From assembly GCA_013298665.1 (NCBI GenBank), contig JAAFIK010000003.1, forward strand, positions 19,908 to 83,907: DNA of 64,000 nt, given 5' to 3'. The position numbers and the translations under genes are program-made. The notes under the pieces were generated by a model, which was not told where the DNA came from, searched no databases, and was given only the letters and a program-made list of their open reading frames with translations. Shown one piece after another: positions 1 to 9,165 of the stretch (positions within the stretch are counted from its first letter, which is position 1; each line of letters starts with the position of its first letter). The stretch is from Chitinophagales bacterium (GTDB taxonomy: Bacteria; Bacteroidota; Bacteroidia; Chitinophagales; Chitinophagaceae).

Positions 1-294
1 AAAAGCATCCCCCGCATGGCTCCATTTTCCATTGGCATCCCTGCTACGCAGGTAAAACCGATAAAAACCTTGTGGAAGCCCCGTAGTGGGGATGCTCAGG
101 ACAAGGTTGTTGAGGTCGGGTTGTGGCGATGCTACCGTAATGGGTGTAGCATTACCGGCTCCCGGATCGGTATTGATGAAATATTCCATTTGCACGATAT
201 TGCCCGGTGGTGGTGGCGCAGTGGGATAAGGCGTTTGAGCCCTGAGACCCGTTGACGCCACCAGAACCATCAGCATCAGTAATTTCCGTTTCAT
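1..294 (-). CDS. Secreted protein, N-terminal part (runs off window)
   Basis: The reading frame is open from an ATG at 294 down to base 1, giving the first 98 residues. It begins with a clear signal peptide (MKRKLLMLMVLVASTGLRAQ), then a Pro-rich stretch and a segment containing VQMEYFINTDPGAGNATPI, a sequence style common at the start of large Bacteroidota surface or T9SS-exported proteins. A second in-frame ATG at 300 is possible, but 294 gives the better signal peptide. It lies 26 bases downstream of the beta-helix gene on the same strand, so the two are probably co-transcribed. The C-terminal domains are outside the window and the function cannot be assigned. Confidence 0.75.
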   Translation of the reverse strand, partial: MKRKLLMLMVLVASTGLRAQTPYPTAPPPPGNIVQMEYFINTDPGAGNATPITVASPQPDLNNLVLSIPTTGLPQGFYRFYLRSRDANGKWSHAGDAF

Positions 295-320
295 ACACAT
301 TGTTTGATTGGTTAAAACGG

Positions 321-1364
321 TTAATTGTTACTGCGGGTACTTACGGTAATGTTCAGTGGCTGGCCCACACCTACTGTAGATGGTACAGTAAGGCTGTAAA
401 TAGTGGGGATGGGTGCTATGCCGCTGAGCCGGTAAGGATCGGCGGTGCCAAAGGGGCCGCAATCGGGGGTAATGCCGCCCACCGTTTCGCCGGCACCAAT
501 GGCAGGTGAACCAGCAACCAGCCGCCACTGCCCATCGGTGCTGTTGCCAACCGGGTTTACAAAGAGGGCAGTTTCTGTTATATTATTCAGGTTGCCGTTG
601 CCTGCGGGCAGCAAGTTGTTTTCTGCAATATTATTTTTAACAGTGCAGTTGATGGGGTTGAAATTGCTCGGCACAATATCTAAAATAATGTTGTTGGCAA
701 AATAGGTATTGAAAATGTTGAGCTGGGCACTACCCCGGAAGATATTGTTGCGCATGAGGGCACTATTGATATTGCCCACGGCAAAACTCATGGAGCCATT
801 GACGATGCAATTGGTAATCTCCAGATTCTCATAATAAAATTGGGCTGGCGGTGCAGCCCCATTAAAATAACACTTGTTAAATGTGATGTTGGCAGCCCGG
901 TTGGCGGTATTGGGAGCCAGGGTAAACCAACTGATGCTGTTGAAACGGCAACGCTCAAAGGTCATGTTATCGCCACGGGGGTCGAGCCACAGATCAGCAT
1001 TCAAATTAACACCCAGGAACTTAGAGCCGCTGGAAAGACTGTCGAACGATAACGCAGAACTGATAAAAGCGCTGTTGGTATTGGCCTGCAAATTGGGGTT
1101 GCTGCCCGTACCCGCCAAAAAATACCCATTGCCTATTACCACCAGCCTTTTGCTCAGCAGCCCCCCGGGGTTGTAAGCTGTGGCAGACGCTTCTAAATAC
1201 AAGGTATCGCCATTGGCAACCAGCGGGCTTGCAATGGCCGTGCTGTAATTGTTAAAATCGGCCGTAATACCGGGGTTGTTGTTGACGCGCCAGATACGGG
1301 CTTGTACGTTGCTGATACTGAGGAAAACGATTATCACCAGGAAGATGATTTTTTTTTGTGCCAT
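321..1364 (-). CDS. Secreted right-handed beta-helix type protein
   Basis: A 347-residue protein with a signal peptide (residues 1-22). The body has repeating short beta-strand and Asn-rich turns (for example NITFNKCYFNG, LMRNNIFRG, CTVKNNIAENN), as in parallel beta-helix proteins of the pectate-lyase-like fold. The last 40 residues (IPTIYSLTVPSTVGVGQPLN) resemble a linker or adhesion segment. No catalytic residues of a known polysaccharide lyase could be identified, so a structural or binding role is equally possible. It is followed 26 bases later by another secreted protein on the same strand, suggesting a two-gene unit of cell-surface proteins. Confidence 0.7.
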   Translation of the reverse strand: MAQKKIIFLVIIVFLSISNVQARIWRVNNNPGITADFNNYSTAIASPLVANGDTLYLEASATAYNPGGLLSKRLVVIGNGYFLAGTGSNPNLQANTNSAFISSALSFDSLSSGSKFLGVNLNADLWLDPRGDNMTFERCRFNSISWFTLAPNTANRAANITFNKCYFNGAAPPAQFYYENLEITNCIVNGSMSFAVGNINSALMRNNIFRGSAQLNIFNTYFANNIILDIVPSNFNPINCTVKNNIAENNLLPAGNGNLNNITETALFVNPVGNSTDGQWRLVAGSPAIGAGETVGGITPDCGPFGTADPYRLSGIAPIPTIYSLTVPSTVGVGQPLNITVSTRSNN

Positions 1365-1620
1365 GGTTGTTCTGTTTAAATAAAAGATGTTTTGCTGGTT
1401 TGTAGGGGGTAAGCCAGGTTACACGGCAGATTTTATTACAGCGTAATCCGGATTAAACTAAAGTGCTGTAAAGTTGAGGGGCTAAATTGGTTTGGGCAAT
1501 ATAACCTTGGTTAGGGGGCAGTGGCCATGATCAGCCTGTTCTGCCTGTACGATCAGCACGAATGATAGCGCCAGGCTCAACGCATATTTGTTGATAATGG
1601 CAGGCACCCTTTGGCGGCAA

Positions 1621-2253
1621 TCAGTTTTTCTTAAATACTTTATTAATGGCCTCCGTTTTATTGCTGACGTGCAGTTTTTCGTAAATGCGGTGGATATGCT
1701 GCTTTACGGTACCGGTGGTAATGCTAAGGCGGTCGGCAATTTCTTTGTAGAGCAGTCCGGTGGAAAGCAACTGGATGATTTCTTTTTCGCGGCTGCTGAG
1801 GCCTTCGTCTTCATGGGCCGGGAGACTGTCTTTTTGATAGCGTTGTACCAGGCGGCGGGCAATCTGCGCACTCATGGGCGAGCCGCCGCTGTAGAGTTCT
1901 TTCAGTGCATCAGCTATTTGCGGCATGGAAGATTTTTTGAGTAAGTACCCGCTGGCACCGGCTTCCAGGGCATTGAAAATATTTTCGTCGTTTTCGTAAA
2001 TGGTAAAAATCATGAACTGGGTATGGGTACATTCCGGTTTTACCTTTTTGATACAGTCAATGCCGTTCATACCCGGCAGGTTGATGTCCATAATAACAAT
2101 ATCGGGTTGCAGGGCAGGGATGGTATCTACAGCTTCTTCTGCACGGCCAAGGGTGAACACCAGTTCAAAACCGGCATCCCATATCAACAATGCAGCAATG
2201 GCATTCCTGATGTCTTCAATGTCTTCCACTATGCCAACCCTGATCTTAGCCAT
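1621..2253 (-). CDS. NarL/LuxR-family response regulator
   Basis: A 210-residue two-component response regulator. The N-terminal receiver domain (about 1-120) has the phospho-acceptor Asp in DIVIMDINLPGMNG and the conserved Lys in GYLLKKSSMP. The C-terminal LuxR-type helix-turn-helix (about 145-205) contains LSSREKEIIQLLSTG and GTVKQHIHRIYEKLHVSNKTEA. It follows the histidine kinase gene by 46 bases on the same strand, so it is the kinase's cognate partner. Targets are unknown; the surface-protein genes just downstream are candidates only by proximity. Confidence 0.93.
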   Translation of the reverse strand: MAKIRVGIVEDIEDIRNAIAALLIWDAGFELVFTLGRAEEAVDTIPALQPDIVIMDINLPGMNGIDCIKKVKPECTHTQFMIFTIYENDENIFNALEAGASGYLLKKSSMPQIADALKELYSGGSPMSAQIARRLVQRYQKDSLPAHEDEGLSSREKEIIQLLSTGLLYKEIADRLSITTGTVKQHIHRIYEKLHVSNKTEAINKVFKKN

Positions 2254-2299
2254 AACTTCAAAAATAATATATCAATGGTGATGTACACTATAACTTTGG

Positions 2300-5185
2300 T
2301 TAGAGGGGTACAGAGAAATACAGGTTGGTGCCATTTGCAGTTGCTATCTCCAGAGTACCCTTTACCTGTTGCATTCTTTTTTGCATGTTGTGCAGGCCAT
2401 TGCCCAACTTGATTTTTTGCCGGTCAAATCCCTGCCCGTTGTCGCGTACAACAATAGCCAGCTTACCCGGCTCCCATGCAAAACGCAGTTCCATAGCCGT
2501 AGCCCCGGCATGTTTCACCACATTGTGAACGGCTTCCTTGATGCACAGAAAAATATGCTGCCGGATATCGCCCCGAACGGTAATGCCGGGGATGGCTCCG
2601 GGTACCTGTACTTTAACGGGCAGTTGGCGCATATCGCAATATTCCACTACCCAGGCCTTGCAGTAATACACCAGATTGTCCAACGAATCGTTGCTTTCGT
2701 TCATGGCCCAGATGATGTCGTTCATTTTATCCACCAGTTCATCGGCCTGGGCTGCTATTTTCAGGTTGTTTTCTTTTTGTACTTCCGGTGCAATAAAGGG
2801 GGCGGACTGGCTGAGGTACTTAATGGTGGAAATACCGGCACCGAGGTCGTCGTGCATATCGGTGGCAATGCGGGTACGTTCGCCGGCAATCGCTTTCTCC
2901 TTTTCCAGTTTGATCCTTTGCTGCACCAGCTTGCGTTGCAATATGCTGCGGAACAGGGCATATATGCCGCCGAACAAAAGCAGTACTGTTGCAGTGATAA
3001 AGCCAGCCGTCTTCCAGAAAGGTTTACGAATGACAAAATCGTACACAAGGGATTGGGGGGCATACCTGTTGCCGGGAAAATAAACGGTAACCTGCAGGTG
3101 ATACCGGCCGGGTGGCAGGTTGGCCATATCAAAATCGGCTGCAAGTCCTTCCTGCTTTCTTTCCAGTTCATTACTGGTGAGCCGGAAACTGAAACGGATA
3201 TTTTTTTCGTCTATAAAACTGGGGGCACTGATGCTGAAGCGGAGGTTGTTCCGGTTGTAGGCAAAGGATGGATGCGGTGTGGCGCTGATTTTTTCGCCAT
3301 TTACCCATAGGCTGTTGAAAAATGCGCGGGGTAAAAAAGCCGGTTTGTCTGTGGGATTGATGACCACCTGGTAGATATGCCCGTCATCATTCAACGCGGC
3401 AAAACTGCTGTCGCCCAGGGGTGCCAGACTGATGACCCCGTTAAAGAGGCTGATGCGGCTGTACAATTGCTCTACGGTGGTATCGGCGGGATAAAAATGA
3501 ACCATATCAAGACCTGTAACTGTGGCTACGAGCAGTTGTTGTTTGCCTGCTGCTGCCATGCCGGTTACAAAGAGGTTGGTGAGTCCGCGGGAAGTGCCAA
3601 TGGCATTGATATACTGGTATCCGGCTGCGCCGGCCCTTGCCAGTACGAGCCCTGTGGTACGGGTGCCGATACAGAAGGTATCCCCGTTCCAGTGCATGAC
3701 ATCACGGGTTGAATAACGCTTGTCCAGGAAGGTATTCATCCGGGTGATTCCGGATGTCTGCAGGCGGTATTGTACGATGCTTCCATCCCGTGCAAAGCAC
3801 CAGTAATTGCCACTGGTATCTGCTACGGCTCTATCGGTAAAGTAGGGTAGTGGTACCGACCATTGCCTGTACTGGGTGTCAACAATTGAAAGTTGCTCAC
3901 CAGCTATCAATAGCCGGTTGCTGCGATCAAAAGCCACCTTGAACGAAACGATTCTACGGGCGGTTGACGCATTGTGCAGATGGATCCGTTTGCCGGTAAC
4001 GCTTTCAATTGCCCCTTCACCGAGCAGGTACCACAACTGGCCGTTCCACTCAAAGGCCTGGAGGCTTCCCGCGGGTGCAATATTTTTTGTGGCATCCGCT
4101 TTTCCGTTACGGAAGGTAAGCAACGTATCTTTTTTTCCTACCACTACAGACCTGTTGCTGCTGCCGCTAAGGGTAATGCCTTGTTTCAAAGCATGGGTAT
4201 TATCCTGCATGAATGGGTGTACACTACTTTTTGACAACTTGTGTACACCCTTACCCGGCGTCATCAGCCAGCCATTCCATTCTGCGTCCTCAAAAAAATC
4301 GGTTGCGCCATCGGGAAGTCCATTGGCAGTGTTATACATCGTACTGCTGCCGGTAAGCGTATCTATGCAGCATAGCCCTTTTTGGGCATTGATCAGCCAT
4401 ACCCGCTGTTCCCGGTCAATATACAGGTTCTGGAAATCGAACCCCGGGGGTATCCATTTCCTGAAACAGAGCGGTGCAGCCGCCAGCCCGCCTTTTTGCC
4501 ATGCGGCAGTATTGAGTTGAAGCCAACCTGTTGTGGTATGGACAAAGCAGGTTTTACCGGTGTAAACAAGGCTGTTGATGCCTGCGGTTTTCAACTCACT
4601 TGCCGGTTGCAGGGTATGCCAGTTGCGGAGCAGCAGTCTGCCCGTCCGGCCTGAAGTGGCAGCAGACAGCAGGTAATCCCCGGCCAGTATCATCTTATCA
4701 ATGCCTGTCATCCCGTCGGGTACAGGCGACAATTGGTTGCTGAGGCGTTGTACTGATTTCCCATCGTAATAAAACAGGCCATTATTGGCGGAAAGTAAAA
4801 AGCTGTTGGGGCCGGTGGGCAAGATGTCGCCGGGCTCCTTGACCTGTGTAAAAAGCGTAGTGTCGGCATACAACAGGTGCTGGTCCTGTAAATAAAATAT
4901 GCCGGAGAGGGCTGAAATGAGCATGCGCCCATCGGGCATTTCGTGGATGCCGTTAACAATGGTTAGCTGGCGGGTACCTGTCTGCGTATGGTTGACAAAA
5001 CGCTGGCCATCAAAGCTGCTGAATCCGTCGCGGGTAAGGAAATAAAGTATGCCCCTGCTGTCCTGGAAAATTTTGTGTACCCTGGCATCCACCAGGCCAT
5101 TGGTAGGGGTATAGGTCTGCCAGGTTTGTTGTGCAACAGTTGCCTGGCACACCACTGTTAAAATACAAAGCAGCAGGAAACGCAT
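2300..5185 (-). CDS. Propeller-containing sensor histidine kinase (HisKA_3 type)
   Basis: A 961-residue membrane sensor kinase. It starts with a signal peptide (MRFLLLCILTVVCQATVAQQ) followed by a long periplasmic region with two-component-regulator propeller repeats (for example NGLVDARVHKIFQDSRGILY, then GLPDGATDFFEDAEWNGWL), ending in a Y_Y_Y-like beta-sandwich (about 640-710). One transmembrane helix follows (WKTAGFITATVLLLFGGIYA). The cytoplasmic part has the HisKA_3 dimerisation box ERTRIATDMHDDLGAGIS with the phospho-accepting His, and an HATPase domain with the G-box DNGQGFD near the C-terminus. It lacks the fused receiver and AraC domains of Bacteroides hybrid two-component systems and acts with the separate NarL-type regulator downstream. 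The propeller probably senses a periplasmic ligand that the sequence does not reveal. Confidence 0.9.
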   Translation of the reverse strand: MRFLLLCILTVVCQATVAQQTWQTYTPTNGLVDARVHKIFQDSRGILYFLTRDGFSSFDGQRFVNHTQTGTRQLTIVNGIHEMPDGRMLISALSGIFYLQDQHLLYADTTLFTQVKEPGDILPTGPNSFLLSANNGLFYYDGKSVQRLSNQLSPVPDGMTGIDKMILAGDYLLSAATSGRTGRLLLRNWHTLQPASELKTAGINSLVYTGKTCFVHTTTGWLQLNTAAWQKGGLAAAPLCFRKWIPPGFDFQNLYIDREQRVWLINAQKGLCCIDTLTGSSTMYNTANGLPDGATDFFEDAEWNGWLMTPGKGVHKLSKSSVHPFMQDNTHALKQGITLSGSSNRSVVVGKKDTLLTFRNGKADATKNIAPAGSLQAFEWNGQLWYLLGEGAIESVTGKRIHLHNASTARRIVSFKVAFDRSNRLLIAGEQLSIVDTQYRQWSVPLPYFTDRAVADTSGNYWCFARDGSIVQYRLQTSGITRMNTFLDKRYSTRDVMHWNGDTFCIGTRTTGLVLARAGAAGYQYINAIGTSRGLTNLFVTGMAAAGKQQLLVATVTGLDMVHFYPADTTVEQLYSRISLFNGVISLAPLGDSSFAALNDDGHIYQVVINPTDKPAFLPRAFFNSLWVNGEKISATPHPSFAYNRNNLRFSISAPSFIDEKNIRFSFRLTSNELERKQEGLAADFDMANLPPGRYHLQVTVYFPGNRYAPQSLVYDFVIRKPFWKTAGFITATVLLLFGGIYALFRSILQRKLVQQRIKLEKEKAIAGERTRIATDMHDDLGAGISTIKYLSQSAPFIAPEVQKENNLKIAAQADELVDKMNDIIWAMNESNDSLDNLVYYCKAWVVEYCDMRQLPVKVQVPGAIPGITVRGDIRQHIFLCIKEAVHNVVKHAGATAMELRFAWEPGKLAIVVRDNGQGFDRQKIKLGNGLHNMQKRMQQVKGTLEIATANGTNLYFSVPL

Positions 5186-5353
5186 GTTTAAAAGTACGGA
5201 TTATCCGGGATCGGACTATCCGATTCTTCAGCAGTTTGCACCGGTACCGGGTCGGGGCGTACCGGCAAAAGGAATGATCTGGTGCTGAACCGGTTCTTTG
5301 CTACAGCAGATATTTTTGTTTGGCAGGTGTAAAAAAGATTTATTTTTAATAAA

Positions 5354-5379
5354 CCACCAATCCTGAAAACAGTTGGTGG
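5354..5379. promoter_or_regulatory. Inverted repeat in kinase/secreted-protein divergent region
   Basis: CCACCAA at 5354-5360 and TTGGTGG at 5373-5379 form a 7-base inverted repeat with a 12-base spacer, 25 bases before the ATG at 5405. A TATTTTTG sequence at 5311-5318 fits the Bacteroidota -7 element TANNTTTG, placing the repeat just downstream of a possible start of transcription. It may be an operator or an mRNA hairpin; which protein would bind is unknown. Confidence 0.35.
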
Positions 5380-5404
5380 TATCTGTAAACTAAAAAAATA
5401 AACA

Positions 5405-5959
5405 ATGAAAACAGCATTGACCCTTTTCCTCGTCATCGCAGCACTTCACACATCAGCACAAGACAAATACGACCACCTGGCGTATAATAACATTACCGAT
5501 CTGGATGGCAGCAACTACGTCATCGCTACAGCAGGGCATTATGGCAAGAAAACAAGTGGCAGCAGGTTTCTGCTGTTCATTAATACCAGTGGCGGAGAAA
5601 GCAGGCAGGTTGATTTTCCTGATGCTGCCTATATTAACCGCATTGAACAGGTGAAGATTGACAGCCTTGGTATCAATAAAGTGATGGTGATCGCCAATAC
5701 GGTAAACTTAGACGGGGGCAAGTATATTGACTGGGATGATCCCAGGCAGGTTTTTCTCCTGTCGCCGGATGGAAAAGAAAAAGTACAGGTTACGGAGGAT
5801 AAGTTTTTTGTAAGGAGCTGGATGATCAAAAGACAAACGGGTGTGATCATTATTACCGGTAATTATGACTCCAATGATAATGGAAAATATGATGTGAAGG
5901 ATAAGAGTGAGATTTTACTCTACGACTTGAAAACAGCAAAGCTAATCAGCCGGATATAA
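5405..5959 (+). CDS. Secreted protein of unknown function with a Ca-binding-like loop
   Basis: A 184-residue protein with a signal peptide (MKTALTLFLVIAALHTSAQ). The rest is beta-rich, reading like a partial propeller that reports values (VFLLSPDGKEKVQVTEDKF, ILLYDLKTAKL). Near residues 158-170 a loop DSNDNGKYDVKDK has the spacing of a calcium-binding EF-hand or dockerin-type loop. It is transcribed away from the histidine kinase; the 219-base divergent region contains an inverted repeat. No family was recognised. Confidence 0.7.
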   Translation: MKTALTLFLVIAALHTSAQDKYDHLAYNNITDLDGSNYVIATAGHYGKKTSGSRFLLFINTSGGESRQVDFPDAAYINRIEQVKIDSLGINKVMVIANTVNLDGGKYIDWDDPRQVFLLSPDGKEKVQVTEDKFFVRSWMIKRQTGVIIITGNYDSNDNGKYDVKDKSEILLYDLKTAKLISRI

Positions 5960-6011
5960 TGCTTTACTGTGCTGTCATTAGCGGAGTCGGCGCGGAATAG
6001 TATGCCTGGCA

Positions 6012-7139
6012 CTACAGAACAGCGTTCACTGCCGCTTCTGCCAGTCCGAGGCCGAGCGTCATTCCTGCACCCCCCAATCCATTAAAAATATATACTCCTT
6101 TATCTGCCTCCGCAAACAGGTGCGAACGGCCATCGGTCAATTTAGGGTAGATGCCGTTCCAGGTCTGGATCAGTTTCCAGCGGTGGGTGGTAACGAACTG
6201 GTTAAGATAATCCCTTATTAAATGATTGATTGGCATTTCATCAAAGGGGTCGTGAACACCACCATACGCATGTGAGTCGCCTACGGTAAGTTCGCCCTTA
6301 TCATTCTGCGATACCATTACATGGATACCGTGTGCCAGGTATTCGGGCATTTCCCTTGCATATCTTTGCCTGAGTGCTTCCAGTGTACCTGCGGCTTTAA
6401 AGCTATTGTAGTGGATGAGTGAAAGGCCGCCGCACAAAGAGGCACCGATGCTGAAATGCTCGTCATCACTTTTAAAACGCATCATTTGCGGTTTGCAGGT
6501 GGTCATGCCATTGTCGCGCAATACCCGGGGGTAGAGGGTTTGTATATCTGCCCCGCTGCACAATACAATAATATCTGCTTCATGCGTCTCATGCCCTGTA
6601 TGAATTTTCCCGTTTTCCACCGCCGTTACGGCTTTATCCCATACAAACTTTACGTTCTGTTGCCCGGCAAGGTAATCCGCTACTGAAGCGATGGCCACGC
6701 GCGGATCTACTACCATTTCCGTAGCGCTGTACAATCCGCCCCGGAAATTCGCCGGGTTGATGGCCGGAAACCTTGCGATGGCCTCATCCTTTCTGAGCAG
6801 TTGTACGGGTCTCCCCTCTGCGGCAAAGATGGTGGCCAATTCCTGCAGCACATCCCATTCGTCGCGGTGATACGCGGTGTGTACACTGCCTGATTCATTG
6901 TGCCAGAGCCCTGTTGCGCCGGCTATCGTTTTCCATATGGCTTTTGTAGCCAGTGCCGTTTCATAAAGCAGACCGGAGGGCTGCCCCACGGGCCAGATCA
7001 TTCCAAAATTCCGCACAGAGGCACCAACTGCTTTTTCATTTTTCTCAAATACGGTTACGGCATATCCTTTTAATGCCAATGCCCTTGCCATAGCCAGACC
7101 TGCAATACCTGCACCGGCTACGATCGCTTTCTTTTTCAT
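6012..7139 (-). CDS. TIGR03364-type FAD-dependent oxidoreductase of phosphonate catabolism
   Basis: A 375-residue flavoprotein of the D-amino-acid-oxidase (DAO) superfamily. The N-terminal dinucleotide-binding motif AIVAGAGIAGLAMARALA is followed by an acidic residue at the end of strand 2 (VFEKNEKAVGAS), and the C-terminal FAD contact GLGGAGMTLGLGLAE is present. The overall pattern, including NFGMIWPVGQPSG, matches the FAD oxidoreductases (TIGR03364) that recur beside phosphonate-degradation genes. Members of this group are thought to oxidise aminoethylphosphonate or its N-methyl or hydroxylated derivatives; the exact substrate here is inferred. It overlaps the stop of the DUF5690 gene by four bases (ATGA), so translation is coupled, and it is the last gene of the phosphonate operon. 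Confidence 0.82.
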   Translation of the reverse strand: MKKKAIVAGAGIAGLAMARALALKGYAVTVFEKNEKAVGASVRNFGMIWPVGQPSGLLYETALATKAIWKTIAGATGLWHNESGSVHTAYHRDEWDVLQELATIFAAEGRPVQLLRKDEAIARFPAINPANFRGGLYSATEMVVDPRVAIASVADYLAGQQNVKFVWDKAVTAVENGKIHTGHETHEADIIVLCSGADIQTLYPRVLRDNGMTTCKPQMMRFKSDDEHFSIGASLCGGLSLIHYNSFKAAGTLEALRQRYAREMPEYLAHGIHVMVSQNDKGELTVGDSHAYGGVHDPFDEMPINHLIRDYLNQFVTTHRWKLIQTWNGIYPKLTDGRSHLFAEADKGVYIFNGLGGAGMTLGLGLAEAAVNAVL

Positions 7140-8440
7140 ATATCCTTTTTCAGTTTTTTAATCAATACACCATGCATCCGCAATGCAACAATCATCAGTA
7201 TAAGGCCTGTTATGCCCGTTGTGTAAAATAAGCAGGAGAAAAAATCCACCCAACTGTACCGGATGGGTATAAATTCCTTTACCAGTAATACCACTACAGT
7301 GCCGAGGTAGCCAAAGGCATCTGCGATATACATGACAAAACCAAAATTGCCCCTTACCCGGTAAACGGATATAAGCCGCTCAAAATAAAGACAGTTGAAA
7401 GGGATGTAGGCCAGGTACAATCCCGTACCGGCAACAATCATCCATATGAGCGGAGAAATAAATTGCTGGTTGAAGAGCGCTGTTGCCAGTGCTGTGGTGA
7501 GTACACCAATGATTACGGCGTAATGTGCAAGTTTAAAGGCAATCGTATTGTTTTTTACGGTATAAAAAGCCGCGATGAGCAGCAATACAATCAGCGAGAT
7601 AATGGTGCCGGTACGGGCAAAAATGCCTGCATTGTTGCGATAGCCTGTTTCTGCCCATAATTCGTTGGCAAAGTCTTCCATGAAATCGCGGGTGATGGTA
7701 AAGGCCGCATATGCTACAACCACCGGTAATATTGCGCGTCCGAATTGCTGTAAAAAGGCTTTTCGTTCCGGCCTGGTCATCGGGTTGCGTATCGTCCGCA
7801 GGGCAATATCACCGGCCGTTGGCGGAGGGGTGTGGCGCAGTACACCGGCCGCGATGAGCAGCGGAACAATAAAAAAAGAACCAGCGACAAATGGCATCCA
7901 CCATTCGCTGATGCGGAGATCCAGGAGCAACCATTTTCCTGCGGTTTTTGCCAGCCCGGAAGCAAAAATGAAACTGGTGGCCAGGAATGCCCCCATGATT
8001 TCCGTTGTTTTACGGCCTTCCAGAAAACCAAACACCAGTCCATAAATCAATCCCAGCGGCAACCCATTGATGAACAGGCAGATGATATTAAAGGGAGGAG
8101 GAATAATGGCAAAAAGCAGCAGCGACAGCCACGCAATTCCGATGGCCAATAAGATGCTGCGGATGCGTTTTTCGGGCTTCATGGCCGCAATAAAGCGTAT
8201 GCCATAAAATTTACTGGTCATATACCCCAGCACCTGTGCAATGACGAGGCACACTTTATAAGAAATGCCCAGGAAGTGGAAGTCGTTGTACGCGGCTGCG
8301 GTATAGGGTTTCCGGAAGCCATACATACAGGTGTATAAAACAAAAGCAGACAGGGATACAACAAACACCATCATGGCCGGTGAGCGCACCAGCCATTGCT
8401 GAAGATTACTTTTTTTGCCAAACCCGACAGACCCGTACAT
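7136..8440 (-). CDS. DUF5690 family MFS-like membrane protein
   Basis: A 434-residue polytopic membrane protein with about 12 hydrophobic segments (for example MMVFVVSLSAFVLYTCMYGF and IIGVLTTALATALFNQQF). YGFRKPYTAA near the N-terminus resembles the MFS glycerol-3-phosphate/organophosphate transporter group, and the whole fits the DUF5690 family of Bacteroidota. It lies nine bases downstream of the phosphonatase-like gene and overlaps the FAD oxidoreductase start, so an inner-membrane transporter role for aminoethylphosphonate or a related compound is a reasonable inference. The transported substrate has not been shown by sequence alone. Confidence 0.82.
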   Translation of the reverse strand: MYGSVGFGKKSNLQQWLVRSPAMMVFVVSLSAFVLYTCMYGFRKPYTAAAYNDFHFLGISYKVCLVIAQVLGYMTSKFYGIRFIAAMKPEKRIRSILLAIGIAWLSLLLFAIIPPPFNIICLFINGLPLGLIYGLVFGFLEGRKTTEIMGAFLATSFIFASGLAKTAGKWLLLDLRISEWWMPFVAGSFFIVPLLIAAGVLRHTPPPTAGDIALRTIRNPMTRPERKAFLQQFGRAILPVVVAYAAFTITRDFMEDFANELWAETGYRNNAGIFARTGTIISLIVLLLIAAFYTVKNNTIAFKLAHYAVIIGVLTTALATALFNQQFISPLIWMIVAGTGLYLAYIPFNCLYFERLISVYRVRGNFGFVMYIADAFGYLGTVVVLLVKEFIPIRYSWVDFFSCLFYTTGITGLILMIVALRMHGVLIKKLKKDI

Positions 8441-8449
8441 GACAGTTGA

Positions 8450-9118
8450 TTAAAGTAAGGGCAGCAGCTCTGCAAGACTGTTGATGATGTAATCGGGATT
8501 GGCTGCTTCTAATTGTTCAAAGTTGTGTGCTCCGGTTGTAATGCCGATGCTCAGTCCGCAACCTGCATTTTTCCCTTCCCGTATATCAATGGCAGAGTCG
8601 CCTACTTTCACCACTTCTGCCGGGTTGGAGATGTTGAATTTTTGCATCGCCAGCAGAATCATATCGGGATGCGGCCGGTTGTTGCTTACATCACTGGCTG
8701 TAATGAGCGCATCTATATGCACACCCACCTGCCAGCCTATTTTCTCAAGTACCGCATTTGCCATTGCTGCGTTATACCCTGTATTCAATACAACCAGGAT
8801 ATTACTTTCCCGCAGTGATGCAAATACATCATCGGCGCCTTCCTGCGGCAGTAACTCGTATTGATGATAGGCTGATGCCAGCTCTGCTGCAAAGGCGGAG
8901 TATATTCTGGCAGCCAGTATTTCATTGACCTGCGGATAACTCATGGCAATAATGTCGCGGATAGCATTTTGCTTTTCTTTACCTGCCCCTGTTTCGAGTA
9001 CCTGCTCCAGTGTAAAATCAAAACCTTCTTTGTTGATGGTGTTGCGGAGTGTTTTATACACAATATTATTTTCATCAACGGTGGTGCCTGCAATATCGAA
9101 TACGACCATTCTGATCAT
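8450..9118 (-). CDS. Phosphonatase-like HAD hydrolase (PhnX-like)
   Basis: A 222-residue haloacid dehalogenase superfamily hydrolase. The nucleophile motif is VVFDIAGTTVDENN (Asp8), and Ala10 is the residue that replaces the usual acid/base Asp in phosphonoacetaldehyde hydrolases. GAGKEKQNAI carries Lys47/Lys49 about where phosphonatase places its Schiff-base Lys. Motif III is VVKVGDSAIDIREGKNAGC. This fits the phosphonatase-like family (TIGR03351) that neighbours phosphonate genes, which would cleave the C-P bond of phosphonoacetaldehyde or a related aldehyde. It lies between the HD oxygenase and the DUF5690 gene in the same operon. Confidence 0.85.
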   Translation of the reverse strand: MIRMVVFDIAGTTVDENNIVYKTLRNTINKEGFDFTLEQVLETGAGKEKQNAIRDIIAMSYPQVNEILAARIYSAFAAELASAYHQYELLPQEGADDVFASLRESNILVVLNTGYNAAMANAVLEKIGWQVGVHIDALITASDVSNNRPHPDMILLAMQKFNISNPAEVVKVGDSAIDIREGKNAGCGLSIGITTGAHNFEQLEAANPDYIINSLAELLPLL

Positions 9119-9165
9119 GTCTGTTGTTTTTGGATAATGTTAGTATTTGTGTAACGGATTTTTGT

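Noticed and set aside
2369-3310. Long plus-strand open frame opposite the histidine kinase
   Set aside because: It is the antisense shadow of a clear kinase gene; its translation has no domain features.
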